A stretch of 64,000 bases of DNA, from NCBI RefSeq assembly GCF_009707485.1, contig NZ_CP046121.1:1798001-1862000 (forward strand), written 5' to 3'. The stretch comes from Nostocoides sp. HKS02 (GTDB lineage Bacteria; Actinomycetota; Actinomycetes; Actinomycetales; Dermatophilaceae). Position numbers and translations under genes: made by a program. Each line of letters begins with the position of its first letter. The stretch's first letter is position 1. Below are positions 9,406-19,015 of the stretch, piece after piece. Below the pieces are notes generated by a model that ran no database searches, had not been told where the DNA came from, and was given only the letters and a program-made list of their open reading frames with translations.

Positions 9406-10760
9406 CAGGAGCCCTCCACCCGCATGACCGAGGTGACCTCGCGCACGGTGTCGAGCCGGGCCAGCGCCTCGACGGTCGCCGCGAGGGCGGCGTCGGGCGC
9501 GGTGTGGGTCACCACCACCAGCTGGGCGCGGGTCGAGTCGTCGCCGTCGTCCGCGGAGCCGATGATCTGCTGGCGGACGGTCTCGATCGACACGCCGTGC
9601 TCGGCGAAGGCCGTGGCCACCTGGGCGAGCACGCCCGGACGGTCGGCCACGTCGAGGCTGATGTGGTACCTGGTCAAGGCCTGGCCCATGGCCAGCACCG
9701 GCAGGTCGGCGTAGGCCGACTCACCAGGCCCGCGTCCGCCACCGACTCGGTGACGGGCCACCGCGACGACGTCGCCGAGCACTGCGCTGGCGGTGGGGTC
9801 ACCACCCGCACCCTTGCCGTAGAACATCAGCTGCCCAGCCGCGTCGGCCTCGACGAACACCGCGTTGTAGGCGTCGCGGACCCCGCCCAGCGGGTGCGAC
9901 CGCGGAATCATCGCCGGGTGGACCCGGACGCTCACCCCAGGCGTCGTCGAGCCGTCGGGACCGACGACCTCGGTGCGCTCACAGATCGCCAGGAGCTTGA
10001 CGACGCAGTCCATGTCGCGTGCCGCCTGGACATCAGCGGCAGAGACCTCCGTGATGCCCTCGCGGTAGACCTGCTCGCTGGAGACGCGGGTGTGGAACGC
10101 GAGCGAGGCGAGGATGGCGGCCTTGGCCGCGGCGTCGAATCCCTCGACGTCGGCGGTCGGGTCCGCCTCGGCGTACCCGAGGGCCTGCGCCTGCTCGACG
10201 GCCTCGGCGAATCCCTGGCCGGTGGTGTCCATCTTGTCGAGGACGTAGTTCGTGGTGCCGTTGACGATGCCGATGACCTTGCGGACGTCGTCGCCGGCGA
10301 GCGACTCGCGGATGGGGCGCAGGATCGGGATGGCCCCGGCGACCGCTGCCTCGTAGTAGAGGTCGACGCCGTGCTCGGCGGCCGCGGCATACAGGCTCGG
10401 ACCCGCCTCGGCGAGGAGTGCCTTGTTGGCGGACACCACCGACGCGCCGTGCTTCATGGCGGTCTCGATGAGGGACTTGGCCGGCTCGATGCCACCGATC
10501 ACCTCGATGACGATGTCGGCCCGCGTCACGAGCGACTCGGCGTCGGCGGTGAACAGGGCGGGGTCGACGGGCAGGTCGGAGCGGTCCTTGCCGGGCCGGC
10601 GAACGGCGATCCCGACCAGCTCGAGAGGTCGCCCCACGCGGGCGGCGAGGTCGTCGGCGTGCTCGGTGAGCATGCGGGCGACGGACGAACCGACCACGCC
10701 GCACCCCAGGAGGGCCACCTTGAGGGGCTCTCCTGTCGTCACCCGCTGGCTGTCACTCAC
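9405..10760 (-). CDS. hom: Homoserine dehydrogenase
   Basis: NAD(P)-dependent reduction of aspartate semialdehyde to homoserine, the branch point to threonine and methionine. The 451-aa protein has a Rossmann start [17 protein letters not shown], the central catalytic region with [14 protein letters not shown] and [19 protein letters not shown], and a C-terminal ACT domain ([22 protein letters not shown]) that normally mediates threonine feedback inhibition. The GTG start at 10760 has an AAGGAG site nearby. Upstream lies lysA on the same strand about 130 bp away; the gap shows nothing convincing. Confidence 0.97.
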   Translation of the reverse strand: MSDSQRVTTGEPLKVALLGCGVVGSSVARMLTEHADDLAARVGRPLELVGIAVRRPGKDRSDLPVDPALFTADAESLVTRADIVIEVIGGIEPAKSLIETAMKHGASVVSANKALLAEAGPSLYAAAAEHGVDLYYEAAVAGAIPILRPIRESLAGDDVRKVIGIVNGTTNYVLDKMDTTGQGFAEAVEQAQALGYAEADPTADVEGFDAAAKAAILASLAFHTRVSSEQVYREGITEVSAADVQAARDMDCVVKLLAICERTEVVGPDGSTTPGVSVRVHPAMIPRSHPLGGVRDAYNAVFVEADAAGQLMFYGKGAGGDPTASAVLGDVVAVARHRVGGGRGPGESAYADLPVLAMGQALTRYHISLDVADRPGVLAQVATAFAEHGVSIETVRQQIIGSADDGDDSTRAQLVVVTHTAPDAALAATVEALARLDTVREVTSVMRVEGS

Positions 10761-10892
10761 CGCTTGCTCCTTGCGCCCGGTCGGGCCGTCTCGTGGTTCG
10801 GACCATGGTGCCGGTGTCCACTGCGTGGACGCTCGGCGTTCCGGTATCCGGACGATTTTCTGCCCGAACCCGGTCGCCGCGGCGATCCACCC

Positions 10893-12329
10893 TCACCCGA
10901 CGTCGAGCGCCAGCAGATCCTCCACCGTCTCACGACGGACCAGCACCCGCGCCCGGCCGTCGCGTACGGCGATGACCGGTGGCCGCGGGGTGTGGTTGTA
11001 CTGGCTCGCCATGCTCCGGCAGTACGCCCCGGTGCCGGGCACGGCGATGAGGTCGCCGGCCGCGATGTCGTGCGGGAGGTACTCGTCCATGACGATGATG
11101 TCGCCGCTCTCGCAGTGGCGACCGACGACGCGCGCCAGCCGGGGCGCGGCGCTCGAGCGCCGGCTGGCCAGAGTGCATGAGTAGTCGGCGTCGTAGAGCG
11201 CGGTGCGGATGTTGTCGCTCATCCCGCCGTCCACGGAGACGTAGGTGCGCATCACGCCACCGCCGAGGTCGACGTCCTTGACGGTGCCGACCTCGTAGAG
11301 CGTGAAGGTGCTGGGCCCGACGATGGCGCGGCCGGGCTCGATGGAGAACCTCGGCACCGGGGTCTCGGGGCTGCCGTCGCCCACCGACTTGAGCTCGCGA
11401 CGCACGAGGTCGGCCATCTGCTCGCCGAGCTCGCGCGGGTGCAGCGGGGTGTGCTCGGAGGTGTAGGCGATGCCGTACCCGCCGCCGAGATCCAGCTCAG
11501 GCAGGTGGAGGCCGTGCACCCGCGCCACCTCGGCGTGCAGGCCGATGAGCCGCCGGGCCGAGACCTCGAAGCCGGAGGTGTCGAAGATCTGGCTGCCGAT
11601 GTGGGAGTGCAGTCCCAGCAGCTCGAGGGTGTCAGCGTGGGCGACGATCCGGGCGACCGCGTCGGCTGCTTGGCCACCGGCGAGCGAGAAGCCGAACTTC
11701 TGGTCCTCGTGCGCGGTGGCGATGAACTCGTGGGTGTGCGCCTCGACGCCCACCGTGACCCGCACCATGACCGGCGCGCGCACCCCGAGCTCGGCGGCGA
11801 TCGCGGCGACCCGTTCGATCTCCTCGAAGGAGTCCAGCACGATCCGGCCCACGCCGTAGGTCAGGGCCTGGCGGATCTCGGCGAGCGACTTGTTGTTGCC
11901 GTGCAGGCCGATGCGCTCCGGTGGGAAGCCCGCCCGCTGAGCGACGGCCAGCTCACCACCCGAGCACACGTCGAGGCTCAGGCCCTCGTCGGCCACCCAG
12001 CGCGCGACCTCGGTGCACAGGAACGCCTTGCCCGCGTAATAGACGTCGACGCCCCCGAGGTCGGCGAACGGGGCGGCGAACTCGTCGCGGAACGCCCGCG
12101 CCCTGGCGCGGAAGTCCTCCTCGTCGACGACGTATGCCGCGGTGCCGAACTCGCGCGCGAGGCTCGCGACGTCGACGCCGCCGACCGTCAGGCGGCCGGC
12201 GTCGTCGCGCGCGACGGTCTGGGGCCACAGCTGGGGCAGCAGCTCCATGACGTCGGTCGGCCACGGCAGCCAGTGCGGCGGTCCGCCGTACCCCTCTGCG
12301 TGCAGCGCGCCTGCTTCGTGTGCTCGCAC
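10893..12329 (-). CDS. lysA: Diaminopimelate decarboxylase
   Basis: PLP enzyme that decarboxylates meso-diaminopimelate to L-lysine. The 478-aa protein has the PLP-lysine motif VYYAGKAFL, the HGNNKS segment, the PLP-phosphate glycine loop LDLGGGYGIAY, and the second-subunit active-site Cys in VVGRHCESGD. The start is taken as the GTG at 12329, preceded by GGAGCG. That site overlaps the end of argS, 9 bases upstream, an arrangement common in actinobacteria (argS-lysA-hom-thrC-thrB). Confidence 0.95.
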   Translation of the reverse strand: MRAHEAGALHAEGYGGPPHWLPWPTDVMELLPQLWPQTVARDDAGRLTVGGVDVASLAREFGTAAYVVDEEDFRARARAFRDEFAAPFADLGGVDVYYAGKAFLCTEVARWVADEGLSLDVCSGGELAVAQRAGFPPERIGLHGNNKSLAEIRQALTYGVGRIVLDSFEEIERVAAIAAELGVRAPVMVRVTVGVEAHTHEFIATAHEDQKFGFSLAGGQAADAVARIVAHADTLELLGLHSHIGSQIFDTSGFEVSARRLIGLHAEVARVHGLHLPELDLGGGYGIAYTSEHTPLHPRELGEQMADLVRRELKSVGDGSPETPVPRFSIEPGRAIVGPSTFTLYEVGTVKDVDLGGGVMRTYVSVDGGMSDNIRTALYDADYSCTLASRRSSAAPRLARVVGRHCESGDIIVMDEYLPHDIAAGDLIAVPGTGAYCRSMASQYNHTPRPPVIAVRDGRARVLVRRETVEDLLALDVG

Positions 12330-12337
12330 GGTCGCTC

Positions 12338-13984
12338 CTACATCCGGTCGGGGGCCGAGACGCCCAGCAGCGCGAGCCCGTTGGCCAGCACCTGGCGCGT
12401 CGCGTCGTTGAGCCAGAGCCGGGTGCGGTGCACGTCGGTGACCTCGTCGTCGCCGTTCATCGGGCGCACGCGACAGGTGTCGTACCACTTGTGGAAGTGG
12501 CCGGCGAGGTCCTCGAGGTAGCGGGCCACCCGGTGCGGCTCGCGCAGGTGAGCGGCTTGGGCGACGACCCGCGGGAAGTCGCCCAGGACGGCCAGGAGCG
12601 AGGCCTCGGTCGGGTCGGACAGCAGGGAGGGGTCGAAGCCGTCCTCCGGGTGGACGCCGTCCTCGCGAGCCAGCCGGGCCACGTTCGAGGTGCGCGCGTG
12701 GGCGTACTGCACGTAGAAGACGGGGTTGTCGTTGGTCTGCTTGCGCAGCTCCTCACCGTCGAGCGACAGCGGGCTGTCGGCGGGGTAGCGGCTGAGGGAG
12801 TAGCGGATCGCGTCGGTGCCGATCCAGCGCACGAGGTCGCGCAGCTCGATGATGTTGCCGGCGCGCTTGGACAGCTTCGCACCGCCGAGGTTGACCAGCT
12901 GGCCGATCTGCACCTCGATGTTGTGCTCCTTGTCGTCGCCCGCGCAGGCAGCGATCGCCTTGAGCCGGTTGATGTAGCCGTGGTGGTCGGCGCCGAGCAG
13001 GTAGATCTTCTCGTCGAACCCCCGGTCCTTCTTGCTCAGGTAGTAGGCGGCGTCGGCGGCGAAGTAGGTCGGCTCGCCGTTGGCCCGGACCAGGACGCGG
13101 TCCTTGTCGTCGCCGAAGTCCGTGGTGCGCAACCAGACCGCGCCCTCGTGGTCGTAGACGTGCCCCTGCTCGCGGAGCCGCTCGACGGCCTGCTCGACCG
13201 CGCCGGACGCGTGCAGGGCCGCCTCGGAGAACCACACGTCGAAGCTGACGCCGAAGTCCTCGAGGGTGGACCTGATGTCGGCGAGCTGCGCCTCGTAGCC
13301 CAGCTGACGTGCCACCGCCAGCGCTTCGGCATCGGGGAGCTCGAGGAGGTCGGGGCGGGCGGCGAGCGCAGCCTTGGCGAGGTCGTCGACGTAGGCGCCG
13401 GGGTAGCCCCCCTCGGGAGTGGGCTCGCCCTTGGCGCGGGCCAGTACGGATGCGCCGAACTTGTCCATCTGGGCGCCGGCGTCGTTGATGTAGTACTCGG
13501 CCGTCACGTCCGCGCCCGACGCGGCGAGCAGGCGCCGCATGGCATCACCCAGCGCCGCCCAGCGGGTGTGCCCGAGGTGCAGCGGGCCGGTGGGGTTGGC
13601 CGAGATGAACTCGAGGTTGATGGTGTGGCCGGCCTCGGAGTCGTTGCGGCCGTAGGCCGGACCGGCCTCGACGATCGCCCGCGCCAGCTCGCCCGCGGAC
13701 GCGGCGTCGAGGGTGATGTTGAGGAAACCCGGGCCGGCGATGTCGATCGCCTTGACCCCCGCGACCTGGCCGAGGCGCGTGGCGAGGGCGGTCGCGACGT
13801 CTCGCGGCGGCATACCGGCGCCCTTGGCCAGCTGGAGGGCGACGTTGGTCGACCAGTCTCCGTGGTCGCGGTTGCGGGGCCGTTCCACGCGCACGTCCGC
13901 GGGCACGTCCACCGTGAGGTCGCCCGCGGCGACAGCCTCGGTGAGGGCCGTGCGGATGGCTGCGGAGAGCTCTTCGGGAGTCAC
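12338..13984 (-). CDS. argS: Arginyl-tRNA synthetase
   Basis: Class I aminoacyl-tRNA synthetase charging tRNA-Arg. The 548-aa sequence contains the HIGH-type signature as HLGHTRWAALGDAM after NPTGPL. The KMSKS-equivalent region reads GGAKLSKRAGN, and the C-terminal DALR anticodon-binding domain ends AHLREPHRVARYLEDLAGHFHKWY-like. The start is the GTG at 13984. It is first in the argS-lysA-hom-thrC-thrB run, and a tRNA-Arg gene lies about 500 bp away on the other strand. Confidence 0.97.
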   Translation of the reverse strand: MTPEELSAAIRTALTEAVAAGDLTVDVPADVRVERPRNRDHGDWSTNVALQLAKGAGMPPRDVATALATRLGQVAGVKAIDIAGPGFLNITLDAASAGELARAIVEAGPAYGRNDSEAGHTINLEFISANPTGPLHLGHTRWAALGDAMRRLLAASGADVTAEYYINDAGAQMDKFGASVLARAKGEPTPEGGYPGAYVDDLAKAALAARPDLLELPDAEALAVARQLGYEAQLADIRSTLEDFGVSFDVWFSEAALHASGAVEQAVERLREQGHVYDHEGAVWLRTTDFGDDKDRVLVRANGEPTYFAADAAYYLSKKDRGFDEKIYLLGADHHGYINRLKAIAACAGDDKEHNIEVQIGQLVNLGGAKLSKRAGNIIELRDLVRWIGTDAIRYSLSRYPADSPLSLDGEELRKQTNDNPVFYVQYAHARTSNVARLAREDGVHPEDGFDPSLLSDPTEASLLAVLGDFPRVVAQAAHLREPHRVARYLEDLAGHFHKWYDTCRVRPMNGDDEVTDVHRTRLWLNDATRQVLANGLALLGVSAPDRM

Positions 13985-13994
13985 CCGCGCAAGT

Positions 13995-14399
13995 CTAGGG
14001 CGCGGGCGCGTGACCCCGGCCGTCGGCCATGAAGCCCCGGACGATCTCGATCAGCTGCTCGGGATCGAACGGTTTGGACACGAACGCGTCGAGCCCGGAC
14101 CCCTGGGCCTGGTCACGGTCCTGCTGCTGAACCGAGGCGGTGACCATCACGACGGGGATGTGCGCCAGGCGGGCGTCGGCGCGGATGCGGGCGATGGCCC
14201 ACCAGCCGTCGCGCGGCATCATCTGGGCATCGAGCGTGATCACGCCGGGCAGCTGCTCGGTGCGGTCGAGCCGTTCGAGCAGCTCCTGGCCGTCGGCGAC
14301 CTCCTCCACCTCGTAGCCCTCGAGCTCGAGGTTGAGCCGGATGAGTCGTCTGATCTGCTCGGTGTCGTCGCAGACGTAGACCAGTCCCCCGCATTCCAT
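13995..14399 (-). CDS. Receiver-domain response regulator
   Basis: Stand-alone receiver domain of about 134 aa with the acidic pair in VYVCDDTEQ, the phospho-acceptor Asp in VITLDAQMMPRDG, a Thr in VVMVTASV and the Lys in FVSKPFDPEQLIEIV. There is no output domain. The ATG at 14399 follows AGGGTGG at good spacing; an in-frame GTG lies 9 bases further up. It ends 10 bases before argS begins. No kinase is adjacent, so the partner is unknown. Confidence 0.85.
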   Translation of the reverse strand: MECGGLVYVCDDTEQIRRLIRLNLELEGYEVEEVADGQELLERLDRTEQLPGVITLDAQMMPRDGWWAIARIRADARLAHIPVVMVTASVQQQDRDQAQGSGLDAFVSKPFDPEQLIEIVRGFMADGRGHAPAP

Positions 14400-14456
14400 A
14401 CTTGCCACCCTAGGCTGCTACCCTCACCGGGCGCCTCTTGAGAGGTCGCCGTGTCG

Positions 14457-14528
14457 GCCCCCGTAGCTCAGGGGATAGAGCACCGCCCTCCGGAGGCGGG
14501 AGCGCAGGTTCGAATCCTGCCGGGGGCA
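14457..14528 (+). tRNA. tRNA-Arg (anticodon CCG)
   Basis: Cloverleaf can be folded by eye: 7-bp acceptor GCCCCCG/CGGGGGC, D arm GCTC...GAGC, anticodon stem CCGCC/GGCGG with loop CTCCGGA giving anticodon CCG (reads CGG), and T arm GCAGG-TTCGAAT-CCTGC. The discriminator is A and CCA is not encoded. Confidence 0.95.
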
Positions 14529-14538
14529 CGGTGTCATC

Positions 14539-14581
14539 AGGCCCGAGATCGACCCCCAGCTGGGGAGTCGGTCTCGGGCCT
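14539..14581. terminator. Strong hairpin after tRNA-Arg
   Basis: Inverted repeat AGGCCCGAGA...TCTCGGGCCT flanks an inner palindrome CCCCAGCTGGGG (14553-14566). It sits between the plus-strand tRNA and the converging CNNM-family gene, so it may terminate both. Confidence 0.7.
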
Positions 14582-14617
14582 CGCGTCGCTGCCCAGGGTC
14601 CGGTCCCGGGTCCGCGT

Positions 14618-15652
14618 TCAGCGTTGTGAGGCGTCCGTGACCTCGCCGACGAGCTCCTCGATGACGTCCTCGAGGAAGACGACGCCGATGTCGGCGCCCT
14701 CCGGGTCGACCACGCGGGCCAGGTGGGCACCAGTGCGCTGCATCGTGCGCAGCACCTCCTCGACCTCGTCGGCGGCCTGGACGGTGGCGAGCTTGCGCAC
14801 GCGCTTGACCGGCACCGGCAGCGCCCGCTCGGCGTCGTCGGCATACAGGACGTCCTTGAGGTGCAGGTAGCCCGCGAGGGCCGCTGACCGGTCGACGAGC
14901 GGGTAGCGCGAGAACCCGCGCTTCGCCACCAGTCGCTCCACGTCGTCCGGCGTCGCCGTGAGCGGCAAGGTCACCAGGTCCGACAGCGGCACGGCCACGT
15001 CGACGGCGTCCTTGTCGCTGAACTCGAGGGCCGCCCCGACCAGGCCGTGCTGGCGCTCCTCGATGAGGCCCTCGTGACGGCTCTCCGCGAGGATGTGCTC
15101 CACCTCCTCGGCAGTGAACGCCGAGGTGATCTCGTCCTTCGGCTCGACCCGAAAGAGCCGTACGAGCGACTTGGCCAGCGACTCCATGACGTGGATCACC
15201 GGCCGCAGCCCCCGGGTCAGGTAGAGCAGCACCGGCACGAGCGCGAGCGCGGCCCGCTCGGGTCCGGCGATGGCGAGGTTCTTGGGGATCATCTCGCCGA
15301 CGACCACGTGCAGGTAGACGATGACGAGCAGCGCCAGCGCGAGCGCGCCGCCATCGGCGACAGCGCTCGGCAGGCCGAGGTGGCTGACGAGCGGCTCGAG
15401 CGCATGGTGGAGCGCCGCCTCGGAGATCGCACCGAGCAGGACCGAGCAGACCGTGATGCCGAGCTGGGCGCAGGCGAGCAGGGACCCCATCTGCTCCAAG
15501 GCGTCGAGGCAGATCTGCGCCCGTCGCGAGCCAGCGGCGGCCAGCGGTTCGAGCGTCGACCGTCGTGCGGTCATCGCCGCGAACTCGGCCCCCACGAAGA
15601 AGGCGTTGAGCAGCACGAGCACCACCGTCGTCCAGACCGCCAACGCACTCAT
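14618..15652 (-). CDS. CNNM/CorC-family membrane protein, short form without CorC C-terminal domain
   Basis: Protein of 344 aa in the hemolysin-C/CorC/CNNM family associated with divalent cation (Mg/Co) transport or resistance. An N-terminal DUF21 transmembrane domain (about 1-190) carries the NAFFVGAEFAAMTARR and MIPKNLAIAGPERAAL motifs. A CBS-domain pair follows, ending GVVFLEDVIEELVGEVTD. The protein stops there, so the CorC_HlyC transporter-associated domain present in the upstream paralogue is missing. The ATG at 15652 overlaps the stop of that paralogue (ATGA), so the two are probably co-translated and may form hetero-oligomers. Confidence 0.88.
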   Translation of the reverse strand: MSALAVWTTVVLVLLNAFFVGAEFAAMTARRSTLEPLAAAGSRRAQICLDALEQMGSLLACAQLGITVCSVLLGAISEAALHHALEPLVSHLGLPSAVADGGALALALLVIVYLHVVVGEMIPKNLAIAGPERAALALVPVLLYLTRGLRPVIHVMESLAKSLVRLFRVEPKDEITSAFTAEEVEHILAESRHEGLIEERQHGLVGAALEFSDKDAVDVAVPLSDLVTLPLTATPDDVERLVAKRGFSRYPLVDRSAALAGYLHLKDVLYADDAERALPVPVKRVRKLATVQAADEVEEVLRTMQRTGAHLARVVDPEGADIGVVFLEDVIEELVGEVTDASQR

Positions 15653-16971
15653 GACGACTCCCCCGACGCGTCGTCAGCAGGTGTCGGGATGAACCTCAGC
15701 CGGTCGGCGCGCATGCCGTCCATGGCGATCACGGAGATCTCCCACCCGGGGATGGACACGGTGTCGCCGACGCTCGGGATCCGGCCGAGGGCGGCCATGA
15801 CGAACCCACCCGTGGTCTCGTATGCCGGCCCGTCCGGGATCTGGGCGCCGATCCGCTCGCGGACCTCGTCCGGGCGCCACAGCCCGGGGACCGTCCACGA
15901 GCCGTCGGTGAACTGGCGCCCGGTCGTGCGGAACAGGTCGTGCTCGTCGGACACCTCGCCCACGATCTCCTCGACGACGTCCTCGAGGGTGACGACCCCG
16001 GCCGTGCCGCCGTACTCGTCGACCACGATGGCCAGCTGGAGGCCGTGCTCGCGCAGCATCAACAGCAGCGGGTCGAGCCGGATGGTCTCGGGCACGAGCA
16101 GCGGCGGCACCATGAGCGCCGAGACCGGCACGTCGGAACGGCGGTCGTGGGGCACCGCGATGGCCCGCTTCACGTGGACCACCCCGTCGATGTCGTCCCA
16201 GTCCTCGCCGGTGACAGGGAACCGGGAGTGCCCCGTGCGCCTGGCCAGCAGCAGGACGTCCTCGGCGGTCGCCGTGCGCTCGATCGAGGTGGCGCGGGCC
16301 CGCGGGCTCATGACGTCGGCGGCCGTCTGCTCACCGAACCCGAGCGACTTGGTGACCAGTCGGGCCGTGCCCTCGTCGAGGGTTCCGGCTTCGGCCGACC
16401 GCCGTACCAGCGAGGCCAGCTCCTGCGGCGTTCGGGCGCCGGACAGCTCCTCCTGCGGGGTGATCCCGAGCGCGCGCAGGAAGAGGTTCGCCGAGCCGTT
16501 GAGCACGATGATCAGCGGCCTGGCGACCACGGCGAACAGCCGGACCGGCAGCGCCACCACCTTGGCGGTCGGCAGCGGCGCCGAGATCCCGAGGAACTGT
16601 GGCAGGAGCTCGCCGAACACCATGGAGAACACCGTCACCACCACCAGGGCCAGCACCGCGGCCACGGAGTCGCCGGTGGTGCCGTGCAGCCCCACCGCCG
16701 CCAGGGGCGTCCGGAGCAGGGTGCCCAACGCTGGTGTCGCGAGGAAGCCCAGGACCAGCGTGGTGAGCGTGATGCCGACCTGGGCCGCGGAGAGCTGGGT
16801 GGAGAGGGTGCGCAAGGACCCGAGAACCCCCTCGGCCCCGACATCACCGGCGTCGACGGCCTTCTGGACTGTCGGGCGGTCCAGCGCGACCAGCGAGAAC
16901 TCGGTCGCCACGAACACGGCGGTGCCGATCGTCAGCGCCACGCCGGCGAGGACCAGCAACCATTCGGTCAT
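15649..16971 (-). CDS. CNNM/CorC-family membrane protein, full-length
   Basis: Full-length family member of 440 aa. It has a DUF21 membrane domain (AVFVATEFSLVALDRP, ELLPQFLGISAPLPTAK), two CBS domains around VMSPRARATSIER and TAGVVTLEDVVEEIVGEV, and a C-terminal CorC_HlyC domain (VPGLWRPDEVRERIG to ISVIAMDGMRADRLRF). The proposed role is divalent cation efflux or homeostasis at the cytoplasmic membrane, from family knowledge. It is the first gene of a two-gene unit with the shorter paralogue. Confidence 0.9.
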   Translation of the reverse strand: MTEWLLVLAGVALTIGTAVFVATEFSLVALDRPTVQKAVDAGDVGAEGVLGSLRTLSTQLSAAQVGITLTTLVLGFLATPALGTLLRTPLAAVGLHGTTGDSVAAVLALVVVTVFSMVFGELLPQFLGISAPLPTAKVVALPVRLFAVVARPLIIVLNGSANLFLRALGITPQEELSGARTPQELASLVRRSAEAGTLDEGTARLVTKSLGFGEQTAADVMSPRARATSIERTATAEDVLLLARRTGHSRFPVTGEDWDDIDGVVHVKRAIAVPHDRRSDVPVSALMVPPLLVPETIRLDPLLLMLREHGLQLAIVVDEYGGTAGVVTLEDVVEEIVGEVSDEHDLFRTTGRQFTDGSWTVPGLWRPDEVRERIGAQIPDGPAYETTGGFVMAALGRIPSVGDTVSIPGWEISVIAMDGMRADRLRFIPTPADDASGESS

Positions 16972-17034
16972 AGTGCGGCCATCCTATGGTCGCGGCCCCG
17001 TTCGGACCGATTTGGCCGCCGCGCGCACAGGTCG

Positions 17035-17064
17035 TTGACCCTCACCCGACGTGAGTTGCAAAGA
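17035..17064 (+). promoter_or_regulatory. Possible promoter with palindrome in the spacer
   Basis: A TTGACC -35-like element (17035-17040) is followed 18 bases later by CAAAGA/AAAGAT, upstream of the ABC transporter operon. The spacer contains a 15-base inverted repeat CTCAC-CCGAC-GTGAG (17041-17055), a good position for a repressor to block the promoter. No local regulator gene is evident. Confidence 0.35.
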
Positions 17065-17097
17065 TGGCCCCATGTCACACACAGCGGGGGACCATCC

Positions 17098-18063
17098 ATG
17101 ACGTCCACACCCACCCACGGCGCCTCGATCGAGGTTCGTGAGCTCACCAAGCGGTTCGGCAGCTTCACGGCCGTCGACAACCTCAGCTTCACCGTCGAGC
17201 CCGGCCGGATCACCGGCTTCCTGGGCCCCAACGGCGCCGGAAAGACGACCACGCTGCGCATGCTCCTGGGCCTGATCCGTCCCACCGGAGGCTCGGCGAC
17301 CATCGGTGGCCAGCGCTACCACGACATCGCCACCCCGACGGCAATGGTGGGGTCGGCGCTCGAGGCGACGAACTTCCACCCCGGCCGCACTGGTCGGGAC
17401 CACCTGCGCGTGATCGCCGACACCGCTGGCGTCGGCACCGCCCGCGTCGACGAGATGCTCGAGCTGGTCGGCATCCCCGCCGCAGCACGCAAGCGGGCGG
17501 GCGGCTACTCGATGGGCATGCGCCAGCGACTCGGCCTCGCCGCGGCGATGCTCGGCGACCCCCAGGTCCTCATCCTCGACGAGCCGGCCAACGGCCTCGA
17601 CCCCGAGGGCATCCGCTGGCTGCGCGGATTCCTGCGCCACCTCTCGGCCCAGGGCAAGACGATCCTCATCTCGAGCCACATGCTCCAGGAGGTCGAGCAG
17701 ACCGTCGACGACGTCGTCATCATCGCCAACGGTCGGCTCGTCAAGCAGGGGGCCATGGCCGACCTGCACGGTGAGGCGCGGACGATCGTGCGCACGAGCG
17801 ACACCGACGCCCTGGCCGGCGCCCTGCGGGTCGCCGACGTCATCACCACCCTCGAGGACGGCGCGCTCCACGCCGACACCGCCGACCTGCGGCTGATCGG
17901 CGACGTCGCGCTGCGTGCAGGCCTGCCGATCTACGAGCTCCGCGCGGCCACGACCGACCTCGAGGCGCTGTTCTTCGAGCTCACCGAGGGCACCAACCGC
18001 AACCTCGGCGCCACGGCGCACGAGCCAAACGCCGTGATCGGCATGGAAGGGGCGACCGAATGA
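17098..18063 (+). CDS. ABC transporter ATP-binding protein (ABC-2 / drug exporter type)
   Basis: Nucleotide-binding subunit of 321 aa, DrrA/CcmA/BcrA-like. It has Walker [15 protein letters not shown], a signature [20 protein letters not shown], Walker [14 protein letters not shown] and switch His in [11 protein letters not shown]. The ATG at 17098 has GGGGGACC upstream. Its stop overlaps the permease start (ATGA). The substrate is unknown; the pair resembles exporters for drugs or antimicrobial peptides as well as housekeeping lipid exporters. Confidence 0.93.
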   Translation: MTSTPTHGASIEVRELTKRFGSFTAVDNLSFTVEPGRITGFLGPNGAGKTTTLRMLLGLIRPTGGSATIGGQRYHDIATPTAMVGSALEATNFHPGRTGRDHLRVIADTAGVGTARVDEMLELVGIPAAARKRAGGYSMGMRQRLGLAAAMLGDPQVLILDEPANGLDPEGIRWLRGFLRHLSAQGKTILISSHMLQEVEQTVDDVVIIANGRLVKQGAMADLHGEARTIVRTSDTDALAGALRVADVITTLEDGALHADTADLRLIGDVALRAGLPIYELRAATTDLEALFFELTEGTNRNLGATAHEPNAVIGMEGATE

Positions 18064-18863
18064 CCGCCGCAGTCCGGGCCGAGTTCCGCAAGTTCTTCAC
18101 GACCCGCATGTGGTGGGGTCTCGCGATCGCCACCTTCGTCGCGGCCATCGCGTTCGCGGTGGCGTTCGGCTTCATTTACACCATCAAGCCCGACCCCAGC
18201 GACCCCAGGCCCGCGCCGACGGGCACCCCGCTCCAGGTCGCCAACAGCGTCTACACCGCCGGCCTGGGTGTCGGCTACCTGCTGACTCTGACCATCGGGG
18301 TGATGCAGATCGGGTCCGAGTACCGCCACAAGACGATCACCAGCACGTTCCTGGGCACGCCTCGACGCGCCAGGGTCATGGGTGCCAAGATCATCGCCCT
18401 CCTGGGCATCGGCGCCATCTATGGCGTGATCTCGCTCGTCGGCGCCGTCATCGCCGGGTCGATCGTCCTGAACGCCCGCGGGTTCGCCCCGTTCCCCGGG
18501 GCGGGCGTCTTCCGCACCCTCGCCCTGGCTCTCCTGGTGCTCGGCCTGTGGGCCCTGATCGGCCTCGGCGCCGGCATCCTCATTCCCAACCAGGTCGCGG
18601 CGCTGCTGATCTCGATCGGGGTCGCCTGGATCGTGGAGCCGCTGGCCGGGTTCGGCCTCAGCTTCTGGACCTGGGGGCGCGAGCACATCGTCCCGTACCT
18701 GCCGAGCCAGGCCACCAGCGCCATGGTGAGCGGGGTGACCCAGGGCGGCGGCCAAGAGGTGCATCTCCTCGCGTGGTGGGGTGGCGCGCTCGTGCTCGCC
18801 GGGTATGCCGCCGTGATGGCCGGCTTCGGCTCGTGGCGGACTGTGCGGGCGGACATCAGCTAG
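18060..18863 (+). CDS. ABC-2 family permease
   Basis: Membrane subunit of 267 aa paired with the preceding ATPase. About six hydrophobic segments are visible (for example [40 protein letters not shown] and [16 protein letters not shown]), with the cytosolic loop [18 protein letters not shown] typical of ABC-2 transporters. The start ATG overlaps the ATPase stop. A strong terminator lies 17 bases past the stop, so the operon is these two genes. Confidence 0.9.
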   Translation: MTAAVRAEFRKFFTTRMWWGLAIATFVAAIAFAVAFGFIYTIKPDPSDPRPAPTGTPLQVANSVYTAGLGVGYLLTLTIGVMQIGSEYRHKTITSTFLGTPRRARVMGAKIIALLGIGAIYGVISLVGAVIAGSIVLNARGFAPFPGAGVFRTLALALLVLGLWALIGLGAGILIPNQVAALLISIGVAWIVEPLAGFGLSFWTWGREHIVPYLPSQATSAMVSGVTQGGGQEVHLLAWWGGALVLAGYAAVMAGFGSWRTVRADIS

Positions 18864-18879
18864 GCGTACCACGGCGTGA

Positions 18880-18913
18880 CAGGGGCCGGTTTCCGTGCGG
18901 AAACCGGCCCCTG
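18880..18913 (+). terminator. Terminator of the ABC exporter operon
   Basis: Perfect 16-bp inverted repeat CAGGGGCCGGTTTCCG / CGGAAACCGGCCCCTG separated by only TG. It lies directly after the permease gene. Confidence 0.8.
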
Positions 18914-19015
18914 TGCGAGTCCTCACCCACCTCAGCGGCGGCGTGGGTCCGGGGGCTAGGCTGGGAACAGCCAATTACCCGTCATTGTCGACGCTACGAA
19001 AGAGGCGTATCCGCC

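Noticed and set aside
18110..19015. Upstream extension of the kgd frame to 18110
   Set aside because: It reads through the ABC permease gene and a strong terminator in the wrong frame. The conserved Kgd N-terminus begins at GTG 19016.
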